DNA of 64,000 nucleotides from Verrucomicrobiales bacterium (lineage in GTDB: Bacteria; Verrucomicrobiota; Verrucomicrobiia; Verrucomicrobiales; DEV007): assembly GCA_029213265.1 (NCBI GenBank), contig JARGNG010000008.1, forward strand, positions 102,814 through 166,813, written 5' to 3'. The notes below the pieces were generated by a model that was not told the origin of the DNA, ran no database searches, and saw only the letters and a program-made list of their open reading frames with translations. The translations under genes were made by a program, and so were the position numbers. Of this stretch, positions 55,905 through 63,575 are shown one piece after another (the first letter of the stretch is position 1; each line of letters opens with the position of its first letter).

Positions 55905-56735
55905 ATGCACTTCTCCCTCCGCTGGCTTTTCCTTAGCTTTTCTCTCCCGCTAGTTGGCTGTGTCTCAGTGGATTCGGCCCCCGGTCCCACTCCTCCGGCG
56001 GCCGGAATCTCTCTTTCCGAGGCCGATGCGAACGCGATCGGCCGGAAGATCTGGAAGAATGAATGCAATGGAACCGTTGAGGGGCTTACATCCTGGAACA
56101 ACGGAGAAGACTTCCCCTCGCTCGGGATCGGCCACTTTATCTGGTATGTAAAGGGCCGCCCCGGTCCCTTTGACGAAAGTTTTCCCAGCCTGATCGCCTA
56201 CATGAAACAACGGGGAGTCGCCATGCCCCGCTGGGTCGCAGAGGCAGATGGGAGCCCCTGGAAATCGCGTTCGGAGTTTCTCGCGCAGCAAAATTCTCCT
56301 AAAATGAAGGAACTCCGTAATTTTTTGGCGAGCACGGTTTCCGTACAAACGGGATTCATAGTCCGGCGTCTCGAACTGGCGCTGCCCAAGATGAAAGCCG
56401 CCACTTCCGGGGAAGCAGACCGCCAGCGGCTCCAGGAAAATTTTTATAAAGTTGCCTCACACCGCAACGGTGTCTACGCCCTCATCGATTACGTGAACTT
56501 TAAAGGAGAGGGTGTCAAAAAGGAGGAGAAATACAATGGCCAGGGCTGGGGACTTCGGGACGTTCTTCTCGATATGAAACGCACCGATGGCGGACAGGCC
56601 GCCGTAAACGAATTCAGTGAGTCGGCGAAACGCACCCTGCAGCGCCGCATTGCCAACTCCCCACCGTCCCGGGGGGAGTCGCGCTGGAATGCCGGATGGA
56701 TGAACCGCTGCGAAGGCTACAAGCAGGGCATCTGA
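55905..56735 (+). CDS. Lipoprotein with lysozyme-like domain (tentative)
   Basis: 276 aa. The signal peptide ends in a lipobox (SLPLVGC), so it should be lipid-anchored. The mature part starts with a helix (EADANAIGRKIWKNECNGT) and then LTSWNNGEDFPSLGIGHFIWY. This Glu-containing helix followed by a Gly-rich, Gly-Ile-Gly-His turn is reminiscent of lysozyme-like glycosidases (Glu of KNECNG as possible catalyst), but I cannot place it in a named family. A second half (GVYALIDYVNFKGEGVKKEEKYNGQGWGLRDVL) resembles the C-terminal lobe of such folds. Preceded by an AT-rich region divergent from paralogue B, and followed by ndk on the same strand. Confidence 0.6.
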   Translation: MHFSLRWLFLSFSLPLVGCVSVDSAPGPTPPAAGISLSEADANAIGRKIWKNECNGTVEGLTSWNNGEDFPSLGIGHFIWYVKGRPGPFDESFPSLIAYMKQRGVAMPRWVAEADGSPWKSRSEFLAQQNSPKMKELRNFLASTVSVQTGFIVRRLELALPKMKAATSGEADRQRLQENFYKVASHRNGVYALIDYVNFKGEGVKKEEKYNGQGWGLRDVLLDMKRTDGGQAAVNEFSESAKRTLQRRIANSPPSRGESRWNAGWMNRCEGYKQGI

Positions 56736-56807
56736 ATTTTCCCTTTCAATCCGTCATAAACTGCCTACAGGTAGGCGATCTGACAAAAACACCTACATAC
56801 AATCTCC

Positions 56808-57233
56808 ATGTCTACTGAACGATCTCTCATTCTCCTCAAACCCGACTGCGTTTCCAAAAAACACTGTGGATCCGTGATTGATCGGTATGAGCAGGCTGGT
56901 TTCGCCATTCGCGGCATCAAGATGATGCGCCTCAGCGACGAGCTTCTTGCCGAGCACTACAGCCACATCGCCGACAAGCCCTTCTTCCCCAACATTGCTG
57001 AGTTCATGCAGTCCACCCCTGTGATTGCGATCATTCTCGAAGGCGATGACGTTGTCGGAAAAGTCCGCGACATGCTCGGGCCCACAAATTCCAAGGAAGC
57101 GGAAAAGGGAACCATCCGCGGCGATCTCGGCGAAGACATGATGATCAACATCTGCCACGCCTCCGATTCCCCCGAAAACGGTGAAATCGAAGTAAAACGC
57201 TTTTTCGACGAAAGCGAAATCTTCGACTACTGA
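56808..57233 (+). CDS. ndk: Nucleoside diphosphate kinase
   Basis: Cytoplasmic enzyme exchanging the gamma-phosphate between NTPs and NDPs, 141 aa, full length. The catalytic His is in NICHASDSPENG. Substrate-binding segments ERSLILLKPDCV and MLGPTNSKEAEKGTIRGDLG are intact. It begins MSTERSLILLKPD, so the start is secure. It is followed by a strong hairpin (57241-57287), which ends the transcript before the Sec-peroxiredoxin gene. Confidence 0.98.
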   Translation: MSTERSLILLKPDCVSKKHCGSVIDRYEQAGFAIRGIKMMRLSDELLAEHYSHIADKPFFPNIAEFMQSTPVIAIILEGDDVVGKVRDMLGPTNSKEAEKGTIRGDLGEDMMINICHASDSPENGEIEVKRFFDESEIFDY

Positions 57234-57240
57234 CCCGTCT

Positions 57241-57287
57241 CCAGACGTAACAGGGTTGGGCCAAATACCGAACCCTGTTGAGTCTGG
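57241..57287. terminator. Long hairpin after ndk, sharing arms with 36098-36130
   Basis: Inner arms AACAGGGTT (57249-57257) and AACCCTGTT (57271-57279), perfect over 9 bp, are extended by CCAGAC (57241-57246) with GTCTGG (57282-57287). The 13-base loop is GGGCCAAATACCG. No T-run. Confidence 0.7.
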
Positions 57288-57304
57288 ATTCAGTCACTTC
57301 GAAG

Positions 57305-58066
57305 ATGAGCTTTGCTAAGAAATACGCTTTTTGCCTCGCGCCGCTTCTCGGCTCTTTCGGCTTTCTGAGTTACTTTCTGATCTTCGCAAAGTATCCGGCT
57401 TTCCGCGACCTGCCGGTGCTGAATTTTTTTCTCGTCCTGGTGTCCGTTGCGCTCGCGATTGTGGGCCTGCGTTCCGTCCGGGGAGCGAACTGGAAACGCA
57501 AGGCCATTCACAGTCTCGGCCTCCTCTTATCACTCGGTTGTGCGGCAATGCTGTTTTTCTATGTGTTCGGCATTTCCTATCAAATGCCCGAACCGACCAC
57601 CGAAACGCTCGCACTGGAATCTGCTCCGGACTTTTCCCTGACCGATGCCAACGGGCAGATCGTACCGCTCGCCTCGTTTCGCGGGAAGAAGGTAGTTCTA
57701 TCGTTCTTTCGCGGATTCTGGTGACCTTTCTGCGTTTCAGAACTGCAAGGTTTGCAGTCGCAGCTAGAGGAATTTCGGGCCAACGGAATAGAGGTGATCG
57801 CGATCAGTGCGAGCACAGGGGAGGACCTGAAGGAGAAGTTGCTTTCGAAAGGGATCACTTTCCCGCTACTCGCCGACCCGGAACTCCGGGCGATCGATGC
57901 CTACGGACTCCGCCACGAAGGAGGCAATCCGTTTGGCGGCGACATTTCCCGACCCGCTGTTTTTCTGATCGATGAGGAAGGAAAGATCATTGCCAATATC
58001 CTGACGGATAACTGGAGAGTCCGACCCACCGCGAAAGACATTCTCGACCGTTTCGATAAAGGTTAG
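57305..58066 (+). CDS. Membrane-anchored peroxiredoxin-like selenoprotein (Sec140)
   Basis: 253 residues including one UGA (57722-57724). About three transmembrane segments (near residues 8-30, 38-60, 72-95) precede an AhpC/TSA-type domain outside the membrane: APDFSLTDANGQIV, then KVVLSFFRGFW-U-PFCVSELQGLQ, SRPAVFLIDEEGKI and NILTDNWRVRPTAKD. In Cys homologues this site reads W-C-P-F-C, so UGA replaces the first Cys, leaving Cys143. The domain continues in the same frame for more than 110 residues after the UGA, so premature termination would remove the active site. A GGU-loop hairpin lies 18 to 33 nt after the UGA. The start at 57305 was chosen because an upstream TTG lies in the ndk hairpin. 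Likely peroxide or thiol reductase. Convergent with the EF-hand esterase, one base apart. Confidence 0.9.
57743..57757 (+). promoter_or_regulatory. Candidate bacterial SECIS hairpin of the Sec-peroxiredoxin gene
   Basis: CUGCAA (57743-57748) pairs perfectly with UUGCAG (57752-57757) around the loop GGU (57749-57751), which starts 25 nt after the UGA. The stem sequence and GGU loop resemble the fdhF SECIS apex as I recall it. An alternative short hairpin UCUG-CGUUU-CAGA nearby would compete. Confidence 0.65.
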
Positions 58067-58067
58067 C

Positions 58068-59183
58068 CTACCTTCCCGAGGCAATGGTGGCATCGTTGAC
58101 AGTTTTTTCCTGCCCCCGGAGATGGTGATCAAGAAAGACTTTCACCGCTTCCGTTACCGCAGGTCCGAAACCTTTGCCGTGTCCTCCGCCCTCTACGGTG
58201 AGAAGCACTGTCGGAACTCCGGCACCTTCCAACTTCTTCTCAAACTCGACTGACTGGGGATACGGCACAAGCTGATCTTCCGTTCCGTGGACAATCAAAG
58301 ACGGTTTGTCATCCGGGGAAACCCAGTGAATCGGGGATGCTTTTTTTGCTTTGTCAGGATTCTCCTGAATCGCCCCGCCAATGAGGAGACTCTCCGGTGA
58401 CGTTGTCGCATCGTGATCAATCGTCGAAGGATGGTCGTTCATCGTCAGCAGTTCGGAAGGCCCGAAAAAATTCACCACACAGGTCACCCCGGAGGAAACT
58501 TCGCCATGGGTCCCGATCGAGCCCTCCAGTTCCCCGACACCGCTGGAAACTCCTAACATTGCAACAAGGTGCCCTCCGGCAGACGATCCCCAGACCGCAA
58601 TTTTCTCCGGATCATATCCATACCCGGAGGCGTGAGCCCGCAACCACCGAACCGCCGCCTTGCAGTCATGAATCTGTGCCGGCCATTGCGCTTCCCCGCT
58701 CAGTCGATAGCCGATTGAGGCGGCCGCGTAATCGCCGCTCTCAACCAGTTCCCGAAGGCGCGTCCATCCCGATGACTTGTCGCCATTCCGCCAGCCGCCT
58801 CCGTGAATGAAAACAACGAGAGGAAGCGGAGCGGCCTCGGCAGAACGCTCTTTCGGGAGAAAAAGATCCAGAGCCTGCCTCGGGTTTTTTGTCCCCGCAT
58901 AGTCAAGGTCGGCCAGTTTCTCAACGGAATCGGGAAGGCCCGGCCCTTTCCCTTTCCCTTTCCCGGAACGATCCCGTATCGCCGCATCTTCTTCCCTGGA
59001 GATCACTCCGTCTCCGTCGCGATCGACCCGGGAGAAATTTTTGCGAAGTATTTCCGGCAGTTCTTCGACTGTCAATGTGCCGTCTTTGTTGCGATCCCAT
59101 TGTTCAAAGCGGGAGGCACGCTCCTGAGCAAAGGAGATAAGTCCGCTTCCAAGGACTAGGAGAAAAAGGCAGCTTTTTTTCAT
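58068..59183 (-). CDS. Secreted alpha/beta-hydrolase with N-terminal EF-hand pair
   Basis: 371 aa from the ATG at 59183, which opens a signal peptide (MKKSCLFLLVLGSGLISFAQ). Two EF-hand loops follow (DRNKDGTLTVEE and DRDGDGVISREE), then an esterase/lipase of the BD-FAE / hormone-sensitive-lipase type. It has oxyanion HGGGW in VVFIHGGGWRNGD, nucleophile GSSAGGHLVAML, and a likely Asp/His pair in VHGTEDQLVPY and GGGHGKGFG. Ca-binding by the EF-hands in an exported enzyme is a common design in marine Verrucomicrobiota and Planctomycetota. Substrate unknown, perhaps acetylated or feruloylated polysaccharide. Convergent with the selenoprotein gene. Confidence 0.9.
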   Translation of the reverse strand: MKKSCLFLLVLGSGLISFAQERASRFEQWDRNKDGTLTVEELPEILRKNFSRVDRDGDGVISREEDAAIRDRSGKGKGKGPGLPDSVEKLADLDYAGTKNPRQALDLFLPKERSAEAAPLPLVVFIHGGGWRNGDKSSGWTRLRELVESGDYAAASIGYRLSGEAQWPAQIHDCKAAVRWLRAHASGYGYDPEKIAVWGSSAGGHLVAMLGVSSGVGELEGSIGTHGEVSSGVTCVVNFFGPSELLTMNDHPSTIDHDATTSPESLLIGGAIQENPDKAKKASPIHWVSPDDKPSLIVHGTEDQLVPYPQSVEFEKKLEGAGVPTVLLTVEGGGHGKGFGPAVTEAVKVFLDHHLRGQEKTVNDATIASGR

Positions 59184-59347
59184 GAAGGAAAGAACCACTG
59201 AAACGAAACAAAGTTGCTCACGAGTCTGCGAATTTCCGGGGCCGGACGTACGGTTACATTGCACCCCTCCGACGGAATCGAGTTGGGACAACCTGTATCA
59301 TTGAAAATACTAAAGTTTCCATGTACTGTTTTTTCAGGATCCGCTTT

Positions 59348-59839
59348 ATGAAAACCTGCTTCCACTCTTTCCTTTCCGCCTGCCTCTGCCTGAGCGCACT
59401 TCCCTCCCTGATGCTGGTCGGATGCCGAACCATCGATGGAGAAGGAGATGGCTTTTCCTTCGATCAGTCCGCTTTTTCCAAAGCCGATACCGACGGAAAC
59501 GGAAAGCTGACTGACCATGAGCTGGCGCTCTACCAACATCGGGAAGCTCTCGCAGAATTTGATCTCGACAACGACACTCACATTTCGGCAGCCGAATGGG
59601 CAGCCGCCCGACCCAGCGAAGGGGAACAGGATGAGAACTTCAATAAGCTCGACAAAAACGGAGACGGAAAAATCAGTGAGCAGGAAGGTGCCCTTTTCAT
59701 CACCGAACATGTGAGCTTCAGCGATACCTTCAAGAAATTCGATGAGAACGGCGACTTTCACCTCCACTGGGAGGAAATCGATGAAGGCTCGCCGGCTGAG
59801 TTGAATGTGACCCTCTTCTCGGTTCACCCGGATTCCTAA
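59348..59839 (+). CDS. EF-hand lipoprotein
   Basis: 163 aa from the ATG at 59348; a start nine codons earlier is possible. The signal peptide ends in a lipobox (SLMLVGC), predicting a lipid anchor. Four EF-hand loops lie in sequence: DTDGNGKLTDHE, DLDNDTHISAAE, DKNGDGKISEQE and DENGDFHLHWEE. The first and third have the full DxDxDG pattern. The second and fourth are degenerate, with a missing Gly or a non-acidic ligand. This is a calmodulin-like array without an enzymatic domain; a role in Ca-dependent surface binding is an inference. Divergent from the EF-hand esterase. Confidence 0.85.
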   Translation: MKTCFHSFLSACLCLSALPSLMLVGCRTIDGEGDGFSFDQSAFSKADTDGNGKLTDHELALYQHREALAEFDLDNDTHISAAEWAAARPSEGEQDENFNKLDKNGDGKISEQEGALFITEHVSFSDTFKKFDENGDFHLHWEEIDEGSPAELNVTLFSVHPDS

Positions 59840-59900
59840 TTTCGCGGGTTCGGTAATTGCGGAAGGCTGCCTGTTCCAGAAAGCAGGAACAGGAAAAGTG

Positions 59901-59936
59901 TTGCATTATTCTTACGGAAATGTTTATTATCATAAT
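59901..59936 (+). promoter_or_regulatory. Promoter with ATTATGATAAT motif before the FadL-type gene
   Basis: TTGCAT (59901-59906) and TATTAT (59925-59930), 18 apart. Overlapping the -10 is ATTATCATAAT (59926-59936), the reverse complement of the ATTATGATAAT found in the promoter of the haem peroxidase gene (28129-28139). Possible shared operator. Confidence 0.4.
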
Positions 59937-59956
59937 TTCCTTGTCTTATTGAAATT

Positions 59957-61195
59957 ATGAACCGCCTCATAGTCCCATTATTTTTAGTGTTTTGTGCCAC
60001 CACTTTTTCCTTCGCTGCCGATGGCGTTCGCACCCTTCCCGACACGGCAGAAGCGATGGGAATGGCCGGGGGAAAACTGATCCTACTCGACGATGCTTCC
60101 GTTGTCAGAACCAATCCGGCGACCCTTACCGACATTGAACAATCCACCCTGACCGTCACTTTCCAGCCCTGGCATGGAAAGACGGATTTCACAAGTCCGA
60201 CCGGAGTGACCGATTCCATGGTCAATCCCTGGAAACTCACCGGGAGCCTCTACTACGCGACTCCCATCAATGACACACTGAGCGCCGGTCTCGGCATTTC
60301 AGCCCCCTATGGCGTTTCGATCAGTTGGCCAAGGGAAGGCGCGTTCCGTTACTCCGGAGCCTACGACGCCGTTTTGCAGACTGTGGCCATCAACCCGGCA
60401 CTGGGTTTGAAAATCAATGATAAGGTTTCGATCGGTGCCGGTCTCGACATTTACCGTTCCAAACTGAGGCTCGAGCAGCGCTTTCCCTGGTCCATCGCGA
60501 CGGGAGTTCCGGGACTTCGTGACGGCGATCTCGTTTTTGATGGCGACGGATGGGGAATCGGAGGCTATTTCGGAGTCAACTTTGACGTCGGAGAGAGGCA
60601 CCACTTCGCGGTGACCGCCCGCCTTCCCGTTTCTGTGAAATACGAAGGACAGTTCGACGCTTCCAATCCCAGCGTTCCCGGCCTCGACCCGGCATCCACT
60701 CCTTTCACCTCGGAAATCGAGCACCCGGGTTCCGTAGCCGTCGGTTACGGATTCGATGTCACTGAGAAGCTTTCGATCGGGGTGGATTTTGAGTGGAGCC
60801 AGAACTCCACTCACGATGATGTTCCGCTTAACATTGGCGCCAATCAGCCCCTTTTGGGAGGAGCCACCGCGATCCCTCTCAATTGGGAGGACTCGATTAA
60901 TATCGGTGTTGGTGCCGAATATGAACTCACTGAGAATCTCACCCTTCGGGCCGGCTATCTCTACTCGGACTCTCCGATGTCGCAGGCTACCTACAATCCA
61001 TCCGTTCCTGCCGACGACCGGCATATCATCAGCGTCGGTGCAGGATATACCTGGGGTCTCAACACCATTGATATTGCCTACAGTATGCTGACCATGGATT
61101 CATCTGACATCCGCGGAAATGTCGTTCCGGCATTCAACGGAAACTACGACTACGACTGGGATATCCTTACCATCAGCTACACTCGTCGCTTCTAA
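59957..61195 (+). CDS. OmpP1/FadL/TodX family outer-membrane channel
   Basis: 412 aa with a signal peptide (LIVPLFLVFCATTFSFA). Outer-membrane beta-barrel for hydrophobic substrates. The plug region carries the family NPA motif (SVVRTNPATLTDIEQ) after GMAGGKLILLDDA. The rest alternates strands (GSLYYATPINDTLSAGLGIS, GVNFDVGERHHFAVTARLPV, GVDFEWSQNSTHDD, TLRAGYLYSDSPMSQATYNP, YTWGLNTIDIAYSML) and ends with a terminal aromatic (…SYTRRF), as required for BAM insertion. Substrate could be fatty acids or aromatic hydrocarbons. The following hydrolase and dioxygenase-like genes, on the same strand 25 bases later, hint at uptake and breakdown of a hydrophobic ester or aromatic, which is inference. 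Confidence 0.92.
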   Translation: MNRLIVPLFLVFCATTFSFAADGVRTLPDTAEAMGMAGGKLILLDDASVVRTNPATLTDIEQSTLTVTFQPWHGKTDFTSPTGVTDSMVNPWKLTGSLYYATPINDTLSAGLGISAPYGVSISWPREGAFRYSGAYDAVLQTVAINPALGLKINDKVSIGAGLDIYRSKLRLEQRFPWSIATGVPGLRDGDLVFDGDGWGIGGYFGVNFDVGERHHFAVTARLPVSVKYEGQFDASNPSVPGLDPASTPFTSEIEHPGSVAVGYGFDVTEKLSIGVDFEWSQNSTHDDVPLNIGANQPLLGGATAIPLNWEDSINIGVGAEYELTENLTLRAGYLYSDSPMSQATYNPSVPADDRHIISVGAGYTWGLNTIDIAYSMLTMDSSDIRGNVVPAFNGNYDYDWDILTISYTRRF

Positions 61196-61220
61196 CTCTA
61201 AGCGGCTGAACCTGTCCAGT

Positions 61221-62168
61221 ATGGCTGATATTGTCCTTATCCACGGAATATGGAGTCACCGGGGAGTAGCGGAGCCGCTCCGCAAGCACCTCGAAGGAGC
61301 AGGCCACCGGGTATTCTCCCCGAGCCTGCCCGGCCACGATCCCCGATCCCGTCCCGACTGGAGGACTCACGGCAAACGCTCCATTCATGAGTATGTCGCT
61401 TTTCTGGAAACCTTCATTGCGAAGCAGAATTTCGTACAGCCTCCCATTCTCATTGGTCATTCGATGGGTGGATTGATCGCTCAGATCGTTGCCGCGCGGG
61501 TTCCTGTTCGCGGGTTAGCGCTGTTGAATTCGGCGGCCCCGGCAGGCATCAATCATATCTTTCCCCGGCCTGTTTATTTCTTTCGAAAAACCCTTCTCAC
61601 CCCGTGGTTCTGGAGTCTGCCGACCAAACCGTCTTTCAAGGCGGCCATGGAAGGCCTTTTCCACAATGTCGATCCTGACAAAGCAGCAGAAATCTACAAA
61701 ACTCTCGTTCCTGAATCGGGACGATGCTTTTTTGAAATGGTTTTCTGGTGGCTCAATTTCCGTGAACCGACCCGAATTCGAAACGCAACCAGGGCACCTC
61801 TGTTCATTGTCTGTAGCGGGAAAGACAAAGTGGTCGATCCTTCCGTCGCCTATGCCCTGACAAAGCGCTATCCACAGGCGGAATTCCAGCTCTTTCCTGA
61901 AAACGGACACTGGATTTTCCACGAGGAGGGTGAGAAAACGATCTACGAAGCCATTGAATGGTGGATCGCCGCAACTTTTGACGGAGAGGAGAGTTCCATC
62001 AGGGAATCCCACCACCTTCCCAATGAAGCATCAAGATCCCTTCCTTCGCCGCAACTTTCTCCGGACCAGCCTTCTCGCAGCCCCGGCAATCTGGACGACA
62101 CCGGGACTCTTCGCGGAAATGCTCACGAAGACGCCGAAGCAGGCGGAGGGGCCCTTCTACCCCGATAA
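61221..62168 (+). CDS. Alpha/beta-hydrolase (cytoplasmic)
   Basis: 315 aa from the ATG at 61221; an upstream start at 61119 lies inside the FadL gene and is rejected. Typical fold: VLIHGIWSHRGVAEPL as the HG oxyanion strand, nucleophile in PILIGHSMGGLIAQIV, Asp in VVDPSVAYAL and His in ENGHWIFHEEGE. The enzymatic domain ends near IEWWIA. A further 55-residue tail overlaps the next gene by 146 bases, and this low-quality tail may result from a lost stop or frameshift. No signal peptide. Acts on an unknown ester, or as a hydrolase of ring-cleavage products, given the dioxygenase downstream. Confidence 0.85.
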   Translation: MADIVLIHGIWSHRGVAEPLRKHLEGAGHRVFSPSLPGHDPRSRPDWRTHGKRSIHEYVAFLETFIAKQNFVQPPILIGHSMGGLIAQIVAARVPVRGLALLNSAAPAGINHIFPRPVYFFRKTLLTPWFWSLPTKPSFKAAMEGLFHNVDPDKAAEIYKTLVPESGRCFFEMVFWWLNFREPTRIRNATRAPLFIVCSGKDKVVDPSVAYALTKRYPQAEFQLFPENGHWIFHEEGEKTIYEAIEWWIAATFDGEESSIRESHHLPNEASRSLPSPQLSPDQPSRSPGNLDDTGTLRGNAHEDAEAGGGALLPR

Positions 62169-62682
62169 GCTCCCGCTCGATACCGACAACGATCTGATCC
62201 TGATCAATGATTCACTCACTCCGGGAATCGGAGAGGTGACCCACTTCAGTGGTTCGGTGAAAACTCCTGCCGGAAGCCCGGTAGGAAACGCAGTCGTCGA
62301 GATCTGGCAGGCAGACACAGACGGAAACTACATTCACAGCAAAAGCCGCGGGGGAGGTGAAAAAGACAACAACTTCCAGGGCTATGGTCGATTCCTGACC
62401 GGTGCGACCGGCGAATACTACTTTCGTTGTCTCAAACCCACACCCTACACACGGCGGGCACCTCATATCCACGTCGCGGTTTCGGTGAAAGGAAAGCGCG
62501 TCCTCACGACGCAGTGCTATGACAGCAGCTACGAGGGAAACAAAGATGATTTTCTTCTGAACCGGGCACCCGCAGAACTACGCGATCTTCTGATTGTCGA
62601 TTTCCAACCCCTTGCCGGATCAGAGACGGGCGAACTCGCCGCCCGCTTCGATATCGTCATCGGGTTGACTCCACAAGGCTGA
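62023..62682 (+). CDS. Intradiol ring-cleavage dioxygenase-like protein
   Basis: 219 aa from the ATG at 62023. A Tat-like N-terminus (LRRNFLRTSLLAAPAIWTTPG) suggests export. The intradiol dioxygenase beta-sandwich core is recognised from EGPFYPDKLPLDTDNDLI, GSVKTPAGSPVGNAVVEIWQAD and FLTGATGEYYFRCLKPTPY. The non-haem iron ligands fit Tyr/Tyr and two His (RRAPHIHVAV). Secreted members of the family are widespread in this phylum. Their aromatic or other substrates are unverified. The start lies inside the 3' part of the hydrolase reading frame (146-base overlap). Confidence 0.85.
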   Translation: MKHQDPFLRRNFLRTSLLAAPAIWTTPGLFAEMLTKTPKQAEGPFYPDKLPLDTDNDLILINDSLTPGIGEVTHFSGSVKTPAGSPVGNAVVEIWQADTDGNYIHSKSRGGGEKDNNFQGYGRFLTGATGEYYFRCLKPTPYTRRAPHIHVAVSVKGKRVLTTQCYDSSYEGNKDDFLLNRAPAELRDLLIVDFQPLAGSETGELAARFDIVIGLTPQG

Positions 62683-62705
62683 GCCTCCTGCCAAAGCAGC
62701 CCGAA

Positions 62706-63575
62706 TCAGTTCTGGCAAAGCGACTTCAGTTGCCTGTTGAGAGTGCTGATTTTTCGTTTCGCCTTTTTTAGTGCGGATTTCTTTTCGCCCTTTTTGCCTT
62801 CTTCAGCGCCTTTTTCTGTTTCTTGATCTGTCGCTTAATCGAGGCAATTCGAGCCGAATTGTCATTGGCCTGAAATCGCGTCACCCGGTTGTAACTCTCA
62901 TCCGCTACCCAGATACGACCGTTGCCGTCGCAGGTAACGCCAACGGGTTTCTGGAGAGACGTAGCGGAAGCCGGCGCCGCATCATTACTTGTGAAAACAC
63001 TCTTGCCGAGAACTCCGTCCGCAGGAGCCCCGCCCGGCTTGGAAGCGGCCGCCCGAAAGACCAGAGCCCGCCGATTCACACTGTTTGCCACAAACAGCCG
63101 GCCGGCCGGATTGATCGACAAACTCTCCGGCATATTGAAACTGGCATTGGAAAGCCCGGCCGTCACCGGCCCGAACGACGCCTGCCCCAGCGCACCATCC
63201 GCAGAAGCTCCGTTCATCTTGGTATTCACATTGTCAAAACGTACAACCCGGTTGTTGGCCATGCCTGCCACCCAGAGCGTTTCATCCGCAGCGAACTTAC
63301 TTCCGAGGGAAAGTAAAGCCTGCTGGCAGTCGTTCCGCTGGCAGCCTGCGTGAATACCGAGTTTCCGAGAACCTTGTCGGCCATTCCATCCTCGGAAGAA
63401 GGAAGATAAAAGAGAAAAACCCGGGGTGGTTGGATGAATCAGCCACCCAGAGATTGGCCTGCGTATCGAACACCAGCCCCCTCGGTGAACTGAATTTATC
63501 GGCCGCCGTTCCGGACGTGGTGGTCAATTCCACTTTTCTGATCTTTTTCAGAATCAGCATTTCGTCCTGAATCAC
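62706..63575 (-). pseudogene. NHL-repeat propeller gene broken by frameshifts
   Basis: NHL-type blades are recognisable in three frames, read from the right: KFSSPRGLVFDTQANLWVAD, then VFLFYLPSSEDGMADKVLGNSVFT, then KFAADETLWVAGMANNRVVRFD and VGVTCDGNGRIWVADESYNRVTRF. Joining them needs about two extra bases near 63420 (run CCCCGGG) and one missing base near 63297. A further shift near 62790 would join the Lys-rich tail to 62706-62708 (ALKKAKRKISTLNRQLKSL). The N-terminus also lacks a signal peptide and starts at GTG 63573-63575, so the gene is shortened too. Decay or assembly errors cannot be told apart here. Confidence 0.75.

Noticed and set aside
56762..56776. GCCTAC-AG-GTAGGC inverted repeat before ndk
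   Set aside because: A two-base loop is too tight for a stable hairpin. Possibly an operator, but nothing supports it.
62023..62168. Programmed overlap or frameshift product between hydrolase and dioxygenase-like genes
   Set aside because: No slippery sequence seen, and the hydrolase tail has low-complexity composition. Left as an unexplained overlap instead of a functional fusion.
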